A stretch of 55,190 nucleotides of DNA, from contig MKTK01000035.1 of NCBI GenBank assembly GCA_001898255.1, forward strand, positions 58,101 to 113,290, given 5' to 3'. Under the pieces are notes generated by a model. The model did no database searches. It worked only from the letters and a program-made list of their open reading frames with translations, and was not told the DNA's origin. Made by a program: the position numbers and the translations under genes. This document shows positions 16,779 to 25,819 of this stretch, piece after piece. How positions within the stretch are numbered: position 1 is the stretch's first letter; the number at the start of each line of letters is the position of its first letter. The DNA is from Chryseobacterium sp. 39-10 (GTDB taxonomy: Bacteria; Bacteroidota; Bacteroidia; Flavobacteriales; Weeksellaceae).

Positions 16779-17984
16779 ATGCAGAAAAATATCCTCATCA
16801 TTACCGGCATCCTCTTTATTTTGGAGTTTTATGTCTATCAGGCATTCAAAACCATCACCTCCAACACCTGGTTGAGAGTGGGTTATTGGATGGTTAATTT
16901 AATGGTGTACGGATTTTTTATTTATGAAATTTTGGTGTTCAAAAGATCCGATAGAGACCAACATCGCGTACAACTGCTTACCTCCATCTTCTTGGTGTTT
17001 ATGCTGCCCAAACTATTCATTGTTTTCTTTCTGATACTGGAAGATATTAGCAGATTTTTTCGATACCTTTTCACCGTTTATGCGCAACCGGAAAGTTACT
17101 TCCCGGAACGTAGAAAATTCCTAAGCGTACTGGGAGTAAGCGTTGCGGGCATATTTTCTTTGCTTTTTATTGACGGCATTGTCTTTGGTAAATACAGGCA
17201 TCGTGTGCGAAAAGTAAAACTCAAAATTGCCGGGCTCCCTCAACAATTCAAAGGATACAAAATCGTCCAGATTTCCGACGTGCATTCCGGTAGTTTTTTT
17301 CATCCTGAAAAGTTGAAGCATGCTATTGATCTGATCAATGAGCAGAATGCCGATCTTGTGCTTTTCACAGGAGATATGGTAAACAATTATGCGGAAGAAT
17401 TTAAACCTTTCGTGCCTCTTTTTTCAACAATAAGAGCCAAAGACGGAAAATTTTCGATCTTAGGTAACCATGATTATGGAGATTATGGAGATTGGAAGTC
17501 AGCCGAAGAGAAATCGCAAAACATCCCCCAATTAGCTGCTCTCCAAAGAGATGCCGGGTTCAATTTGTTACGAAACGAAAACCGCATCATCGAAAGAAAC
17601 GGTGAAAAACTTTATCTGATTGGGGTAGAAAACTGGGGCGAACCACCTTTTCCTCAATATGGCGACTTGAATAAAGCCAGCGAAGGCATTCCACCAGAAG
17701 CTGCCAAAATACTGATGAGTCACGACCCTACGCATTTTGATGCAGTGGTTAAAAAACACCCTTCCAATGTTCAGCTCACGCTTTCCGGCCATACGCACGG
17801 TATGCAGTTCGGCCTCGATTTGAAAAATATACGGTGGTCACCCGTTCAGTATCGCTATAAAAAATGGGCAGATCTCTATGAGAGTGAGGGAAAATATTTG
17901 TATGTAAACCGAGGTTTCGGCGTTATCGCTTATCCTGGGCGAGTAGGCATTGAGCCCGAAATTACTCTGTTTGAGTTGAGCTAA
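16779..17984 (+). CDS. Membrane-anchored metallophosphoesterase
   Basis: The first about 135 residues contain four hydrophobic segments (for example NILIITGILFILEFYVY and LSVLGVSVAGIFSLLFID). The C-terminal calcineurin-like domain has the five metal-binding blocks: VQISDVHSGS, LVLFTGDMVNN, ILGNHDYGDYG, LMSHDPTHFD and LTLSGHTHGMQFG. This is the YkuE/UDP-diacylglucosamine-hydrolase-like layout, a di-metal phosphoesterase facing the cytoplasm or periplasm next to the membrane; lipid-linked substrates are plausible but not shown. At 401 residues it is typical. An acetyltransferase gene follows after 11 bases. Confidence 0.88.
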   Translation: MQKNILIITGILFILEFYVYQAFKTITSNTWLRVGYWMVNLMVYGFFIYEILVFKRSDRDQHRVQLLTSIFLVFMLPKLFIVFFLILEDISRFFRYLFTVYAQPESYFPERRKFLSVLGVSVAGIFSLLFIDGIVFGKYRHRVRKVKLKIAGLPQQFKGYKIVQISDVHSGSFFHPEKLKHAIDLINEQNADLVLFTGDMVNNYAEEFKPFVPLFSTIRAKDGKFSILGNHDYGDYGDWKSAEEKSQNIPQLAALQRDAGFNLLRNENRIIERNGEKLYLIGVENWGEPPFPQYGDLNKASEGIPPEAAKILMSHDPTHFDAVVKKHPSNVQLTLSGHTHGMQFGLDLKNIRWSPVQYRYKKWADLYESEGKYLYVNRGFGVIAYPGRVGIEPEITLFELS

Positions 17985-17995
17985 AAACCATTCAA

Positions 17996-18490
17996 ATGAT
18001 TGCCTTTACATCTGCCACCAAAACCGACATCCCGCTGATTCGCGAACTAGCTGAAAAATCTTGGAATGACGCTTATGCCGATATTCTTTCACAACAGCAG
18101 ATTGATTACATGATGATGGAAATGTACTCAGCTACTGAGCTTTCTTCACATTTTGATAACTCTCATTATCATTACTTCCTGATTCTTTACCACGAGAAAC
18201 CGGTGGGTTTTATAGGTTTCGAAAATCATTATGAGCCGCAAACCACAAAACTACACCGACTTTATCTTCTACCCGAAGCCAAAGGAAAAGGATTGGGTAA
18301 AGCGGCACTTAATTTTTTAAAAAAGCAAGTTGCTACCACTTCGAATCGTCGAATTATCCTGAATGTCAATAAAAATAACCCCGCTCAGCATATTTATCTT
18401 TCGCAGGGTTTTGTGATAGCGGATGAAGTTGTTGTCGACATCGGCAATGGCTTCGTAATGGATGATTTCCTGATGGAATTTAACCTTTAA
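17996..18490 (+). CDS. GNAT-family N-acetyltransferase
   Basis: The 164-residue protein shows the GNAT order: N-terminal SATKTDIPLIRELAEKSW, a central beta-bulge strand PVGFIGFENHY, then LHRLYLLPEAKGKGLGKAALNFLKK containing the acetyl-CoA pyrophosphate loop (Q/R-x-x-G-x-G/A type, here K-G-K-G-L-G), and NPAQHIYLSQGFVI. It acetylates an unknown amine, small molecule or protein. It follows the phosphoesterase gene closely and is probably in its transcript; it is convergent with alaS, whose stop codon lies six bases away. Confidence 0.85.
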   Translation: MIAFTSATKTDIPLIRELAEKSWNDAYADILSQQQIDYMMMEMYSATELSSHFDNSHYHYFLILYHEKPVGFIGFENHYEPQTTKLHRLYLLPEAKGKGLGKAALNFLKKQVATTSNRRIILNVNKNNPAQHIYLSQGFVIADEVVVDIGNGFVMDDFLMEFNL

Positions 18491-18496
18491 AGCAGC

Positions 18497-21154
18497 TTAG
18501 AACTCCAACGCTTTGGCAATTGCCGCATCGATGCCACCAATATTCTTTCCGCCCGCGGTTGCAAAGCCAGGATTTCCGCCGCCGCCGCCTTGTATTTCTT
18601 TTGCCAATTCTTTCACAATATTTCCGGCGTGGTACTGATTTTCCAAATCTGCTGCAACTCCCACAGTAATCATCGGTTTTTGATCGGCATCCGAAATGAT
18701 GATGATTACGGCATGCTCCACTTCCTTTTTCAATTGAAAAACAATATCTTTTACGCTTGCCGCATCCATTGACACTCTTTTAACCAATAATTTTTTGCCT
18801 TTGCTTTCTACAAAATCATTTTTCCAGTTGGCGGTTTCGGCATTGGCTTTTTCTTTTTTCAGAGATTCTATTTCCGATTTGAGGGCAGCGTTTTCCTCAA
18901 TGAGTTTCTCTACAGATTTTGCAATATCTTTAGTCTTCACCAACACCGAAATCTCTTTCAGTTGCTGCTCCAATCCGCGAAAATAAGAGTCGGACTGATC
19001 TCCCGAAATCGCTTCAATTCTTCGTATTCCAGCAGCTGTTGAACTTTCATTAGAAATCTTAAAATGTCCTATTTCACCGGTGTTTTTCACGTGCGTACCA
19101 CCACATAACTCCTTGGAGGAGCCAAACTGAATCATTCTTACATGGTCTCCATATTTTTCACCAAAAAGTGCCATCGCTCCTTTTTCCATTGCTTCGGCAA
19201 TCGGGATATTGCGAAACTCCTGCAATGCTATATTTTCTTTGATCTTAGCATTCACTTTATCTTCCACCGCTTTCAGCTCGTCATCTGTCATTTTTGCAAA
19301 GTGGGAGAAATCGAAACGAAGATAATCGGGACTTACAAATGAACCTTTCTGCTCCACATGGCTTCCCAAAACTTCCCTCAATGCTTCATGCAAAAGGTGG
19401 GTTACCGAGTGATTGGCCTGTGTGTTTTTACGGTCGGCTGCATTTACTTTTGCAAAGAACAGCGCTCCCGGATCTTTAGGTAAATCCTTGATTAAAGAAA
19501 TAATAAGATTATTCTCTTTTTTGGTTTCCAGCACGGCAATCACCTCGCTATTATTGGTAACATCAAAAACACTTGGATTCGAAATATCAAAACCATCGGC
19601 GTAACTTGGGATGATAATCCCTTTATCGCCCACCTGTCCACCACCTTCAGGATAAAATGGTGATTTTGCCAATACAATTTGATAAAATTCGCCGTCTTTA
19701 TTTTCAATTTTTCGGTATCGGGTGATATAGGTTTCAATTTCCGTTTGATCGTAACCAACAAAAACTTCTGGTTTTTCTTCAAGAATAACCCAGTCGTGTA
19801 CTTTCTGAGCAGATGATTTTTTGGACCGTTGTTTCTGTTTTTCCATCTCCTCATCAAATCCTTTTTCGTCAACAGTAAGATGTTTTTCTTCTGCAATAAT
19901 TCTGGACAAATCAGCGGGAAAACCATACGTATCATACAGCTCAAACACTTCGGCACCGGGAAGTGTTTTCTCATTCTTAGCAATAGTTTCGTTGATGATT
20001 AAATCAATCCTTTTCAGCCCGTGCTCAATGGTTTTCAGGAATGAGGTTTCTTCTTCCCTAATCACCTCAGTCATCAGTTTTTCTTGTTTAATCAGTTCAG
20101 GAAAGAAAGCTCCCATTTCCTTTTTGAGCACCGCAACAAGTTGATAGAGGAATGGTTCGTTCATCCCCAGAAAACGGTAGGAATACGAAATAGCACGGCG
20201 CAAAATTCTGCGAATAACATAACCGGCGCCACCATTGGAAGGCAACTGTCCGTCAGCAATTGCGAAGGCAACTGCACGAATATGATCGACCACCACACGA
20301 ATGGCAATATCTTTTTCATCCTGCAAAATGCCCGTATATTTTTTGCCCGAAATCTCCTCCACTTTAGCAATAAGCGGTGTGAAAACATCGGTATCATAAT
20401 TGGATTTTTTGCCCTGCAAAGCCATACAAAGTCGCTCAAATCCCATTCCTGTATCCACATGTTTTTTTGGCAATTTCTCTAAGCTTCCATCTGCTTTTCT
20501 ATTGAATTCCATGAAAACCAAATTCCAAATTTCAACCACTTGCGGGTGATCATTATTGACCAAATCCAGCCCTGAAACCTGTGCTTTTTCCTCTTCCGAT
20601 CGTAAATCAACATGGATTTCGGAACAAGGCCCACAAGGTCCGCTCTCGCCCATTTCCCAAAAGTTATCTTTCTTGTTTCCGTTGATGATACGATCTTCAG
20701 CAATATGCGATTTCCAGAAATTGTAGGCATCGTTATCGCGCTCCAAATGCTCGGTAGCATCACCTTCAAAGATGGTGACGTAAAGATTTTCTTTCGGTAT
20801 TTTATAAATTTCGGTGAGCAGTTTCCAAGCAAATTCGATGGCTTCTTTTTTAAAGTAATCGCCAAAAGACCAATTGCCCAACATTTCGAACATGGTGTGG
20901 TGATAGGTATCTCGTCCCACATCGTCCAAATCGTTGTGCTTACCGGAAACACGTAGGCATTTCTGGGTATCGGCTATACGAACACTGGATGGCTCTTTAT
21001 AGCCCAGAAAATAATCTTTAAACTGCGTCATCCCTGAATTGGAGAACATCAGCGTCGGATCATCCTTGAGCACAATGGGCGCTGAAGGAACAATCTGGTG
21101 ACCGTTTTCTTTAAAAAAATCTAAAAACTGCTGGCGAATTTGTTGTGAAGTCAT
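18497..21154 (-). CDS. alaS: Alanine--tRNA ligase
   Basis: AlaRS charges tRNA-Ala and edits Ser/Gly mischarging. The class II core includes PTLMFSNSGMTQFKDYFLG (near residue 40) and GRDTYHHTMFEMLGNWSFGDYF. The editing domain has the zinc-type HSVTHLLHEALR and CGGTHVKNTGEIGHFK. The C-Ala domain ends with the glycine-rich GGGGGNPGFATAGGKN. At 885 residues it is full length. I start it at the ATG at 21154 (MTSQQIRQQFLDFFKENGH); the longer frame begins with TTG six codons upstream. A promoter box lies at 21201-21208 and a small hairpin in the leader. Confidence 0.97.
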   Translation of the reverse strand: MTSQQIRQQFLDFFKENGHQIVPSAPIVLKDDPTLMFSNSGMTQFKDYFLGYKEPSSVRIADTQKCLRVSGKHNDLDDVGRDTYHHTMFEMLGNWSFGDYFKKEAIEFAWKLLTEIYKIPKENLYVTIFEGDATEHLERDNDAYNFWKSHIAEDRIINGNKKDNFWEMGESGPCGPCSEIHVDLRSEEEKAQVSGLDLVNNDHPQVVEIWNLVFMEFNRKADGSLEKLPKKHVDTGMGFERLCMALQGKKSNYDTDVFTPLIAKVEEISGKKYTGILQDEKDIAIRVVVDHIRAVAFAIADGQLPSNGGAGYVIRRILRRAISYSYRFLGMNEPFLYQLVAVLKKEMGAFFPELIKQEKLMTEVIREEETSFLKTIEHGLKRIDLIINETIAKNEKTLPGAEVFELYDTYGFPADLSRIIAEEKHLTVDEKGFDEEMEKQKQRSKKSSAQKVHDWVILEEKPEVFVGYDQTEIETYITRYRKIENKDGEFYQIVLAKSPFYPEGGGQVGDKGIIIPSYADGFDISNPSVFDVTNNSEVIAVLETKKENNLIISLIKDLPKDPGALFFAKVNAADRKNTQANHSVTHLLHEALREVLGSHVEQKGSFVSPDYLRFDFSHFAKMTDDELKAVEDKVNAKIKENIALQEFRNIPIAEAMEKGAMALFGEKYGDHVRMIQFGSSKELCGGTHVKNTGEIGHFKISNESSTAAGIRRIEAISGDQSDSYFRGLEQQLKEISVLVKTKDIAKSVEKLIEENAALKSEIESLKKEKANAETANWKNDFVESKGKKLLVKRVSMDAASVKDIVFQLKKEVEHAVIIIISDADQKPMITVGVAADLENQYHAGNIVKELAKEIQGGGGGNPGFATAGGKNIGGIDAAIAKALEF

Positions 21155-21168
21155 AGTTGTTTTTTGGT

Positions 21169-21183
21169 GCAAGCTCGGCTTGC
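21169..21183 (-). promoter_or_regulatory. Hairpin in the alaS leader
   Basis: GCAAGC and GCTTGC pair around a three-base loop, 15 bases before the alaS start codon and just after the predicted transcription start. It could affect mRNA stability or translation; there is no T-run, so it is not a terminator. Confidence 0.35.
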
Positions 21184-21200
21184 CGGAATTGATAAGAATG

Positions 21201-21208
21201 CAAATTTA
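21201..21208 (-). promoter_or_regulatory. -7 promoter box of alaS
   Basis: TAAATTTG followed by C on the minus strand matches TAnnTTTGC and lies 46 bases before the alaS ATG. Confidence 0.5.
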
Positions 21209-21249
21209 ATGATTTTTAGCCGATTGCCGAGTTGAGTTATGCATGTTTA

Positions 21250-21286
21250 AATAAAAAAATCCGTCTCCAAAAACGGAACGGAATTT
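21250..21286 (-). terminator. Possible terminator of the YceI lipoprotein gene
   Basis: On the minus strand ATTCCGT and ACGGAT-type arms pair imperfectly around a 13-base loop, followed by seven T. The position, about 20 bases after the stop codon at 21308, supports a weak intrinsic terminator. Confidence 0.45.
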
Positions 21287-21307
21287 TTACAGGCGTTGTA
21301 TTAAAAG

Positions 21308-21967
21308 TTATTCCTTTTCCAATGCCTTTATCAGCACCTGCAGGTTCACTTCACTCTTAATAATGCCATTGGCAACAGGCATCTGAAACTTCACGCCAAA
21401 ATCTTCCCGATCAATATCTTTGGGCTCTGTGGCAATGCTCACTTCACCTGCCTTAAGAGAAACATTTGCGTTGAACTGCACTGGTTTTGTGATGCCTTTA
21501 ATGGTAAGGTTTCCTTCTAAGGTAGTGTTGTAATCACCGGTTTCATTGTGTACAACTTTCGTAATTTCGTAGGATGCCGTAGGAAACTTTTCAACTTCGA
21601 AAAAATCGCCGCTTTTCAGATGACCCTCCAATTTTGATTTTTGCTCTGCATCAGCTTTCAGATCGACATTCTCAAGGGAACTCATATCGGCTACAAATTT
21701 ACCACTCTCGAGTTTCCCATCTTTTATGGTGACATCACCGCTTTCAAATTTAATGATTCCAAAATGGCTGGTATTGTCGGTTTTAAAGACTTTAAATCCC
21801 TTCCATTCAATTTTGCTGTTCAAGGTATCTACCACATAACTGGTGCCGCCAGAGGTGGTGGCTACCTGATTGCTTTCGCTAGTTAGAGGTTTATCTTTGC
21901 CGCATGAAACGGACAAAATTCCGATCATGATCGCGAGAAATACGGAGGTTAAAGTTGCTTTCTTCAT
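21308..21967 (-). CDS. YceI-family lipoprotein
   Basis: The N-terminus MKKATLTSVFLAIMIGILSVSCGKD is a lipoprotein signal with the lipobox LSVSC, so the protein is membrane-anchored by its cysteine. The remaining about 195 residues are a YceI lipocalin-like domain: YVVDTLNSKIEWKGFKV, HFGIIKFESGDVTIKDGKLESGKFVADMSSL, FPTASYEITKV, LTIKGITKPVQF and EDFGVKFQMP. YceI proteins bind polyisoprenoids or amide lipids. The frame could start one codon earlier at a TTG; the ATG at 21967 is preferred. No operon partner is seen. Confidence 0.88.
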   Translation of the reverse strand: MKKATLTSVFLAIMIGILSVSCGKDKPLTSESNQVATTSGGTSYVVDTLNSKIEWKGFKVFKTDNTSHFGIIKFESGDVTIKDGKLESGKFVADMSSLENVDLKADAEQKSKLEGHLKSGDFFEVEKFPTASYEITKVVHNETGDYNTTLEGNLTIKGITKPVQFNANVSLKAGEVSIATEPKDIDREDFGVKFQMPVANGIIKSEVNLQVLIKALEKE

Positions 21968-22073
21968 CAAAGTTTAAGTTATTATTGTTTCGGCTAAAAT
22001 AATAAAAAAAAGAATAGTGACGGGCCGGCTTATTTAATTTGAATGGGAAACCCCAATCTTTAGCGAAATGTCC

Positions 22074-22081
22074 TATTTTTG
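22074..22081 (+). promoter_or_regulatory. -7 promoter box of the ABC ATPase gene, start codon at predicted +1
   Basis: TATTTTTG followed by C ends five bases before the ATG at 22086. An in-frame ATG at 22068 lies inside or before the promoter and is probably not translated. Confidence 0.6.
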
Positions 22082-22085
22082 CAGT

Positions 22086-23021
22086 ATGCTTTTGGAAATT
22101 AACAATTTATTTTTTTCGTACAATGCCGATCGCCCGCTGTTTCAAAATCTTAATTTGAAAGTGGATGAAGGAAAAGTAATTGCACTTGCCGGTGAAAGCG
22201 GTTGCGGAAAATCGACGCTTATTAATTTGATTTATGGCTTAATCGACTGGGAAAAAGGAACCATCGTTTTTGATGGAACTCCGCTGCTAGGGCCAAAAGG
22301 TAACATTGTTCCCGGTGAAGGAAGCATGAAACTGGTCGCTCAAAATTACGACTTAATGCCGTACGCAACGGTGGGCGAAAATGTGGGAAAGTTCATCTCC
22401 AATATTAACCTTGCCGAAAAAAAAGAAAAAGTTCGTGAACTGCTTGCCGTGGTAGGACTTGCCGAATACGAAGATACCCTTCCGAAATATTTAAGTGGTG
22501 GCCAACAGCAACGCGTTGCCATAGCACGGGCACTTTCGGTGATGCCTAAGCTCCTTTTGCTGGATGAACCGTTTAGTAATATTGATTACTCCCGAAAGGT
22601 GGAACTGCGCGAACGGCTTTTTAATTACGTAAAAGAAAAGCATATTTCGCTAATTATTTCCACGCACGAAATACAGGAAGTGATGCCTTGGCTGGATCAG
22701 ATTATTGTGTTGCAAAACGGCCGCCTCATCCAAAACGACCAACCCGAAGAAACCTACCGAAATCCTTACAACGAATATGTGGCAAGACTTTTCGGTGAGG
22801 TGAATGTTTTTTCTGATGAAGAGAAAGAAACTTTTGGACTGAAAAAAAACTATTATTTTCCTACTGAAATAAAAATAGGCGAAAAGGGCTTTTTAGCCGA
22901 AGTGCAGCAAAGCAGATTTGGCGGCAACCATTATTGGAACAAGGTGTCACTGGATGGAAAAACGCTGACAATGTTTACTCCACAAAAAATAGAAGGTAAA
23001 GTTTCTATTGTTTTTGTTTAA
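22086..23021 (+). CDS. ABC transporter ATP-binding protein
   Basis: The ATPase subunit has Walker A GESGCGKSTL (about residue 38), Q-loop VAQNYDLMPY, signature LSGGQQQRVAIARAL (about 135), Walker B LLLLDEPF and the switch His in ISTHEIQEV. A C-terminal extension from about residue 240 (FSDEEKETFGLKKNYYFPTEIKI) resembles the TOBE-like tails of iron or polyamine importers. The start at 22086 (MLLEINNLFFSYNADRP) is chosen from family alignment and the promoter. No permease or binding-protein gene adjoins, so the substrate is unknown. Confidence 0.87.
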   Translation: MLLEINNLFFSYNADRPLFQNLNLKVDEGKVIALAGESGCGKSTLINLIYGLIDWEKGTIVFDGTPLLGPKGNIVPGEGSMKLVAQNYDLMPYATVGENVGKFISNINLAEKKEKVRELLAVVGLAEYEDTLPKYLSGGQQQRVAIARALSVMPKLLLLDEPFSNIDYSRKVELRERLFNYVKEKHISLIISTHEIQEVMPWLDQIIVLQNGRLIQNDQPEETYRNPYNEYVARLFGEVNVFSDEEKETFGLKKNYYFPTEIKIGEKGFLAEVQQSRFGGNHYWNKVSLDGKTLTMFTPQKIEGKVSIVFV

Positions 23022-23064
23022 AATGCTGGTAATTATTTTGGATCAAAATATTTTTTCAGTAACT

Positions 23065-23172
23065 TTATTCCTCGAAAATAGGGAAATCTTTGGTTAATTC
23101 TCTTTCTGCCTTTGAGACGAAATTAGCGCAATTCTTTGCACAACCAAGTCTTTGAAACGGAACCCTGTCCAA
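23065..23172 (-). CDS. Possible short ORF downstream of the YjdM-like gene
   Basis: A frame starting at TTG (23172) encodes about 35 residues including RLGCAKNCANFVSKAERELT and ending DFPIFEE. It begins 13 bases after the stop of the YjdM-like gene on the same strand. The Cys-x3-Cys pair and balanced charged helix look like a real small protein or the tail of a lost gene. No family is recognised and the TTG start is weak evidence. The rest of the 23022-23185 spacer shows nothing else. Confidence 0.35.
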   Translation of the reverse strand: MDRVPFQRLGCAKNCANFVSKAERELTKDFPIFEE

Positions 23173-23185
23173 ATTTTTCCTTTTT

Positions 23186-23518
23186 TTATGCTTTCTTCAC
23201 AAATTCTGACTTCAGCGCCATAGAGCCAAATCCGTCGATTTTGCAGTCGATATTGTGATCAGAATCTGGCCTTAGCCGGATGTTTTTTACTTTTGTACCG
23301 GCTTTTACTGGTTTCGGCGCCCCTTTAACAGGCAAATCCTTTACCACCACAACAGAATCTCCGTTTTGCAGTTCGTTTCCGTTGGCATCAAAAACTTTAT
23401 CATCATTTTCTGCTTCTTTTGGATCCCATTCGTAGAAACATTGGGAACACACCATTTTATGATCTTGTTCGTACGTAAATTCCGACTGGCATTTTGGGCA
23501 TATTACTGTATCGCTCAT
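23186..23518 (-). CDS. yjdM: YjdM/PhnA-like zinc-ribbon protein
   Basis: The 110-residue protein starts with a zinc ribbon ([27 protein letters not shown], two CxxC pairs) followed by the conserved domain [23 protein letters not shown] and [39 protein letters not shown]. This is the whole YjdM family length. Family members were named from phosphonate-use clusters, but no phosphonate genes are here and the molecular role is unsettled. It has no operon partner apart from the possible small ORF behind it. Confidence 0.9.
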   Translation of the reverse strand: MSDTVICPKCQSEFTYEQDHKMVCSQCFYEWDPKEAENDDKVFDANGNELQNGDSVVVVKDLPVKGAPKPVKAGTKVKNIRLRPDSDHNIDCKIDGFGSMALKSEFVKKA

Positions 23519-23743
23519 TGTAATGTTTTGTTTTTGCGAAAGTACGGTTTTTTACGAGGAAAGACAATTTTCGTTAATTCCAAGAATTATCAGTACATTT
23601 AATGTTAAAAATATCACAAAATTTCACTATTATTGAGTATTAAATATGGGTTTAGAAAATATCTTAAAGAAAGATTAATTTTCACTCAGTAATCACCACC
23701 GTTCACCACTAATTAATGGCAGCACACTCAAATTAAAATAGAA

Positions 23744-25735
23744 ATGGGGAAAATATTACTTTGCATCACGTTTATGTTTTTGAATACGCTGGTTGTGTTT
23801 GCACAGAACCAAAAGATTGATAGTTTGAAGAATGAAATAAAAACAAGACCTAACTTTACAAATATACATGATCTAGCATGGGAATATTTAAGAATAAATA
23901 TAGATACATTACATTATTATAATAAAAAATCTCTGCCATTTATTAAAAATGATAATGATCGTGCAGAATATGAAAATCTGCTGGGAAAATATTTTCTGTT
24001 GAAGGGAAATTATAAAGATGCAGAAAAACAGGCCAATAAAACGATTTCCATTTCGGAGAAAAATCATCATATAAAAATGCTGAGTTCTGCATATAATACT
24101 TTGCTAATCACTGCAAATCGGACAGGAAATTTAATGCTTGCAAAGGAATTTGCTGAAAAAAATGTCAAATATTCTCTTTTATCGGGCGACAAATCAAAAA
24201 TACTAAATGCTTATCTTAATCTTGGCTCGATTTGTTTAGATTTGAATGATCTTGAATCAACAAAAAAAAACTATATGTTGGCAAGAAAGTTCTTTAACGA
24301 CAAAAATATCTATGAGCAAGCCGTCATTCTAAAAAATGTAGGTTTAAGTTATAATAAGGGGGGTGAATTTTCAAAAAGTAATACCTTTTTATTAGAAAGT
24401 GAAAAGCTCTTTCAAAAAGCAAAGGTATATGGTCCGTTGTCTGGTTTGTACAATATTGTTTCTAATAACTTCAGAGCACAAAAAAAATTGGAAACTTCGC
24501 AAAAGTATATTGAAACCAGTCTGAAACTTGCAAAAAACAGTGATGATTCCACCAACGTTTTTTATGAATATGCTAATTTAATGATTGCTAAAAAAGATTT
24601 TAAGCAAGCCAAGCAGCTTATTGAACTCTCTATGAAGATTGATGAAAGAAATGACAACACAAAAAAAATGGCAGAAAATTATTATCTGTTGGGAGAAGCA
24701 TCACGACTTTCTCATCATTTTCTGGATGCAGATAAAAATTACAGAAAAGCCATACATCTGTCTGAACCAGTGAAAGACAGCATTTCGCTTTCACAAATGG
24801 TCAACTCCCTTTTAATGAATAAATTGGAATCGGAAAAAGACCAATATTATTTTAATTATTTCCAGAAATATACAGGAATGTTAAACAAAGTATTCCACAA
24901 GGACAAGATTAAATCAATATTGGAGCTTGATGTAGCGTACAATACGGAGAAAAAAAATCAAAAAATCAATACACAGGAAAAAGTAATATACAGAGAGAGA
25001 AAACACAGGGTTAATGCTTACTTGGGCTTGGGCATTTTTGCGCTTCTGTCTTTAAGCGGTTTTTGGTTTGCGAGGAATGTTCAGAAACAAAAGCAACTCA
25101 AAACCCAAAATACGCTTTTGGAACTTCAGATGAATCTCGATCAAATGGAACTTCAGTCGCTGAACAAACAACTCGATCCACACGAGATTAAGAATTTACT
25201 GGCCAACATATCGCCCGAAATCCAGGAGAAGGCACCAGAAGCGTATCGCAAAATGTTGAAACTGTTTAATATCACCAAAGCGGCACTCAATAATAACTCG
25301 ATCACCGACAGCATTGCCAACCAAACACAGCAGATTGACGATTTGCTCGACTTGGAAAAACAGATGCTCACCGTACCATTGGAATATACCATTGAAAATA
25401 CCGTCCAAAATCCAGCCCATCAAATTCCACGGCTCATGCTGAAAAATTTGGTCGAAAATGCAGTAAAGCATGGCATCAAAGGAAAAGAAAATGGAGGAAT
25501 GATTAAGGTTGGACTTTCTGAAGAGGCCGGCTTTATCCATATTACGGTAGATGATACAGGGAAAGGCAGAGTGGCGGCTATTTCTACAGACAGCGGTATT
25601 GGAACCTCCACTTACCAGAACCTTTTTGCAACCTTAAACAAGAAAAATAAGGAGCACGCCAGTTTTGAAATTTTTGACAAGAGCGAGGGAACGACCGTGG
25701 TGGTAGTTATTCCTAAAGAATACAAGTATGAGTAG
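23744..25735 (+). CDS. TPR sensor histidine kinase (LytS-like output)
   Basis: A signal peptide (ILLCITFMFLNTLVVFAQ) leads into about 380 periplasmic residues with TPR-like repeats (helical pairs such as AEYENLLGKYFLLKGNYKDAEKQA). A membrane helix follows near residue 425 (VNAYLGLGIFALLSLSGFWFA), then a dimerisation segment with DPHEIKNLLANI, whose His is the likely phosphate site. The HATPase domain has LKNLVENAVKHGIKGKENGG (N-box) and ITVDDTGKGR (G1). This is the common Bacteroidota kinase that pairs with LytTR regulators; its partner follows at 25927 after a repeat-filled spacer. The signal sensed is unknown. Confidence 0.88.
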   Translation: MGKILLCITFMFLNTLVVFAQNQKIDSLKNEIKTRPNFTNIHDLAWEYLRINIDTLHYYNKKSLPFIKNDNDRAEYENLLGKYFLLKGNYKDAEKQANKTISISEKNHHIKMLSSAYNTLLITANRTGNLMLAKEFAEKNVKYSLLSGDKSKILNAYLNLGSICLDLNDLESTKKNYMLARKFFNDKNIYEQAVILKNVGLSYNKGGEFSKSNTFLLESEKLFQKAKVYGPLSGLYNIVSNNFRAQKKLETSQKYIETSLKLAKNSDDSTNVFYEYANLMIAKKDFKQAKQLIELSMKIDERNDNTKKMAENYYLLGEASRLSHHFLDADKNYRKAIHLSEPVKDSISLSQMVNSLLMNKLESEKDQYYFNYFQKYTGMLNKVFHKDKIKSILELDVAYNTEKKNQKINTQEKVIYRERKHRVNAYLGLGIFALLSLSGFWFARNVQKQKQLKTQNTLLELQMNLDQMELQSLNKQLDPHEIKNLLANISPEIQEKAPEAYRKMLKLFNITKAALNNNSITDSIANQTQQIDDLLDLEKQMLTVPLEYTIENTVQNPAHQIPRLMLKNLVENAVKHGIKGKENGGMIKVGLSEEAGFIHITVDDTGKGRVAAISTDSGIGTSTYQNLFATLNKKNKEHASFEIFDKSEGTTVVVVIPKEYKYE

Positions 25736-25750
25736 AGCGTTAAGGGTTGA

Positions 25751-25819
25751 GAATAAAGAATAAAGAATAAAGAATAAAGAATAAAGAATAAAGAATAAAG
25801 AATTGAGAATTGAGAATAG
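25751..25819 (+). repeat. Heptamer tandem repeat between sensor kinase and response regulator
   Basis: Seven exact copies of GAATAAA run from 25751 to 25799, followed by two copies of the variant GAATTGA (25800-25813) and a partial GAATAGA. The array lies 15 bases after the kinase stop and about 107 bases before the regulator start. Arrays of this kind change copy number by slipped-strand mispairing, so spacing or mRNA coupling between the two genes could vary. Confidence 0.9.

Noticed and set aside
15649-17984. FabH-like gene as part of a pigment or natural-product cluster
   Set aside because: No dehydratase, ketoreductase, ACP or transport genes adjoin; it ends in a terminator and is followed by an unrelated phosphoesterase.
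25751-25819. Possible CRISPR array
   Set aside because: The repeat unit is seven bases with no spacers and no cas genes are present.
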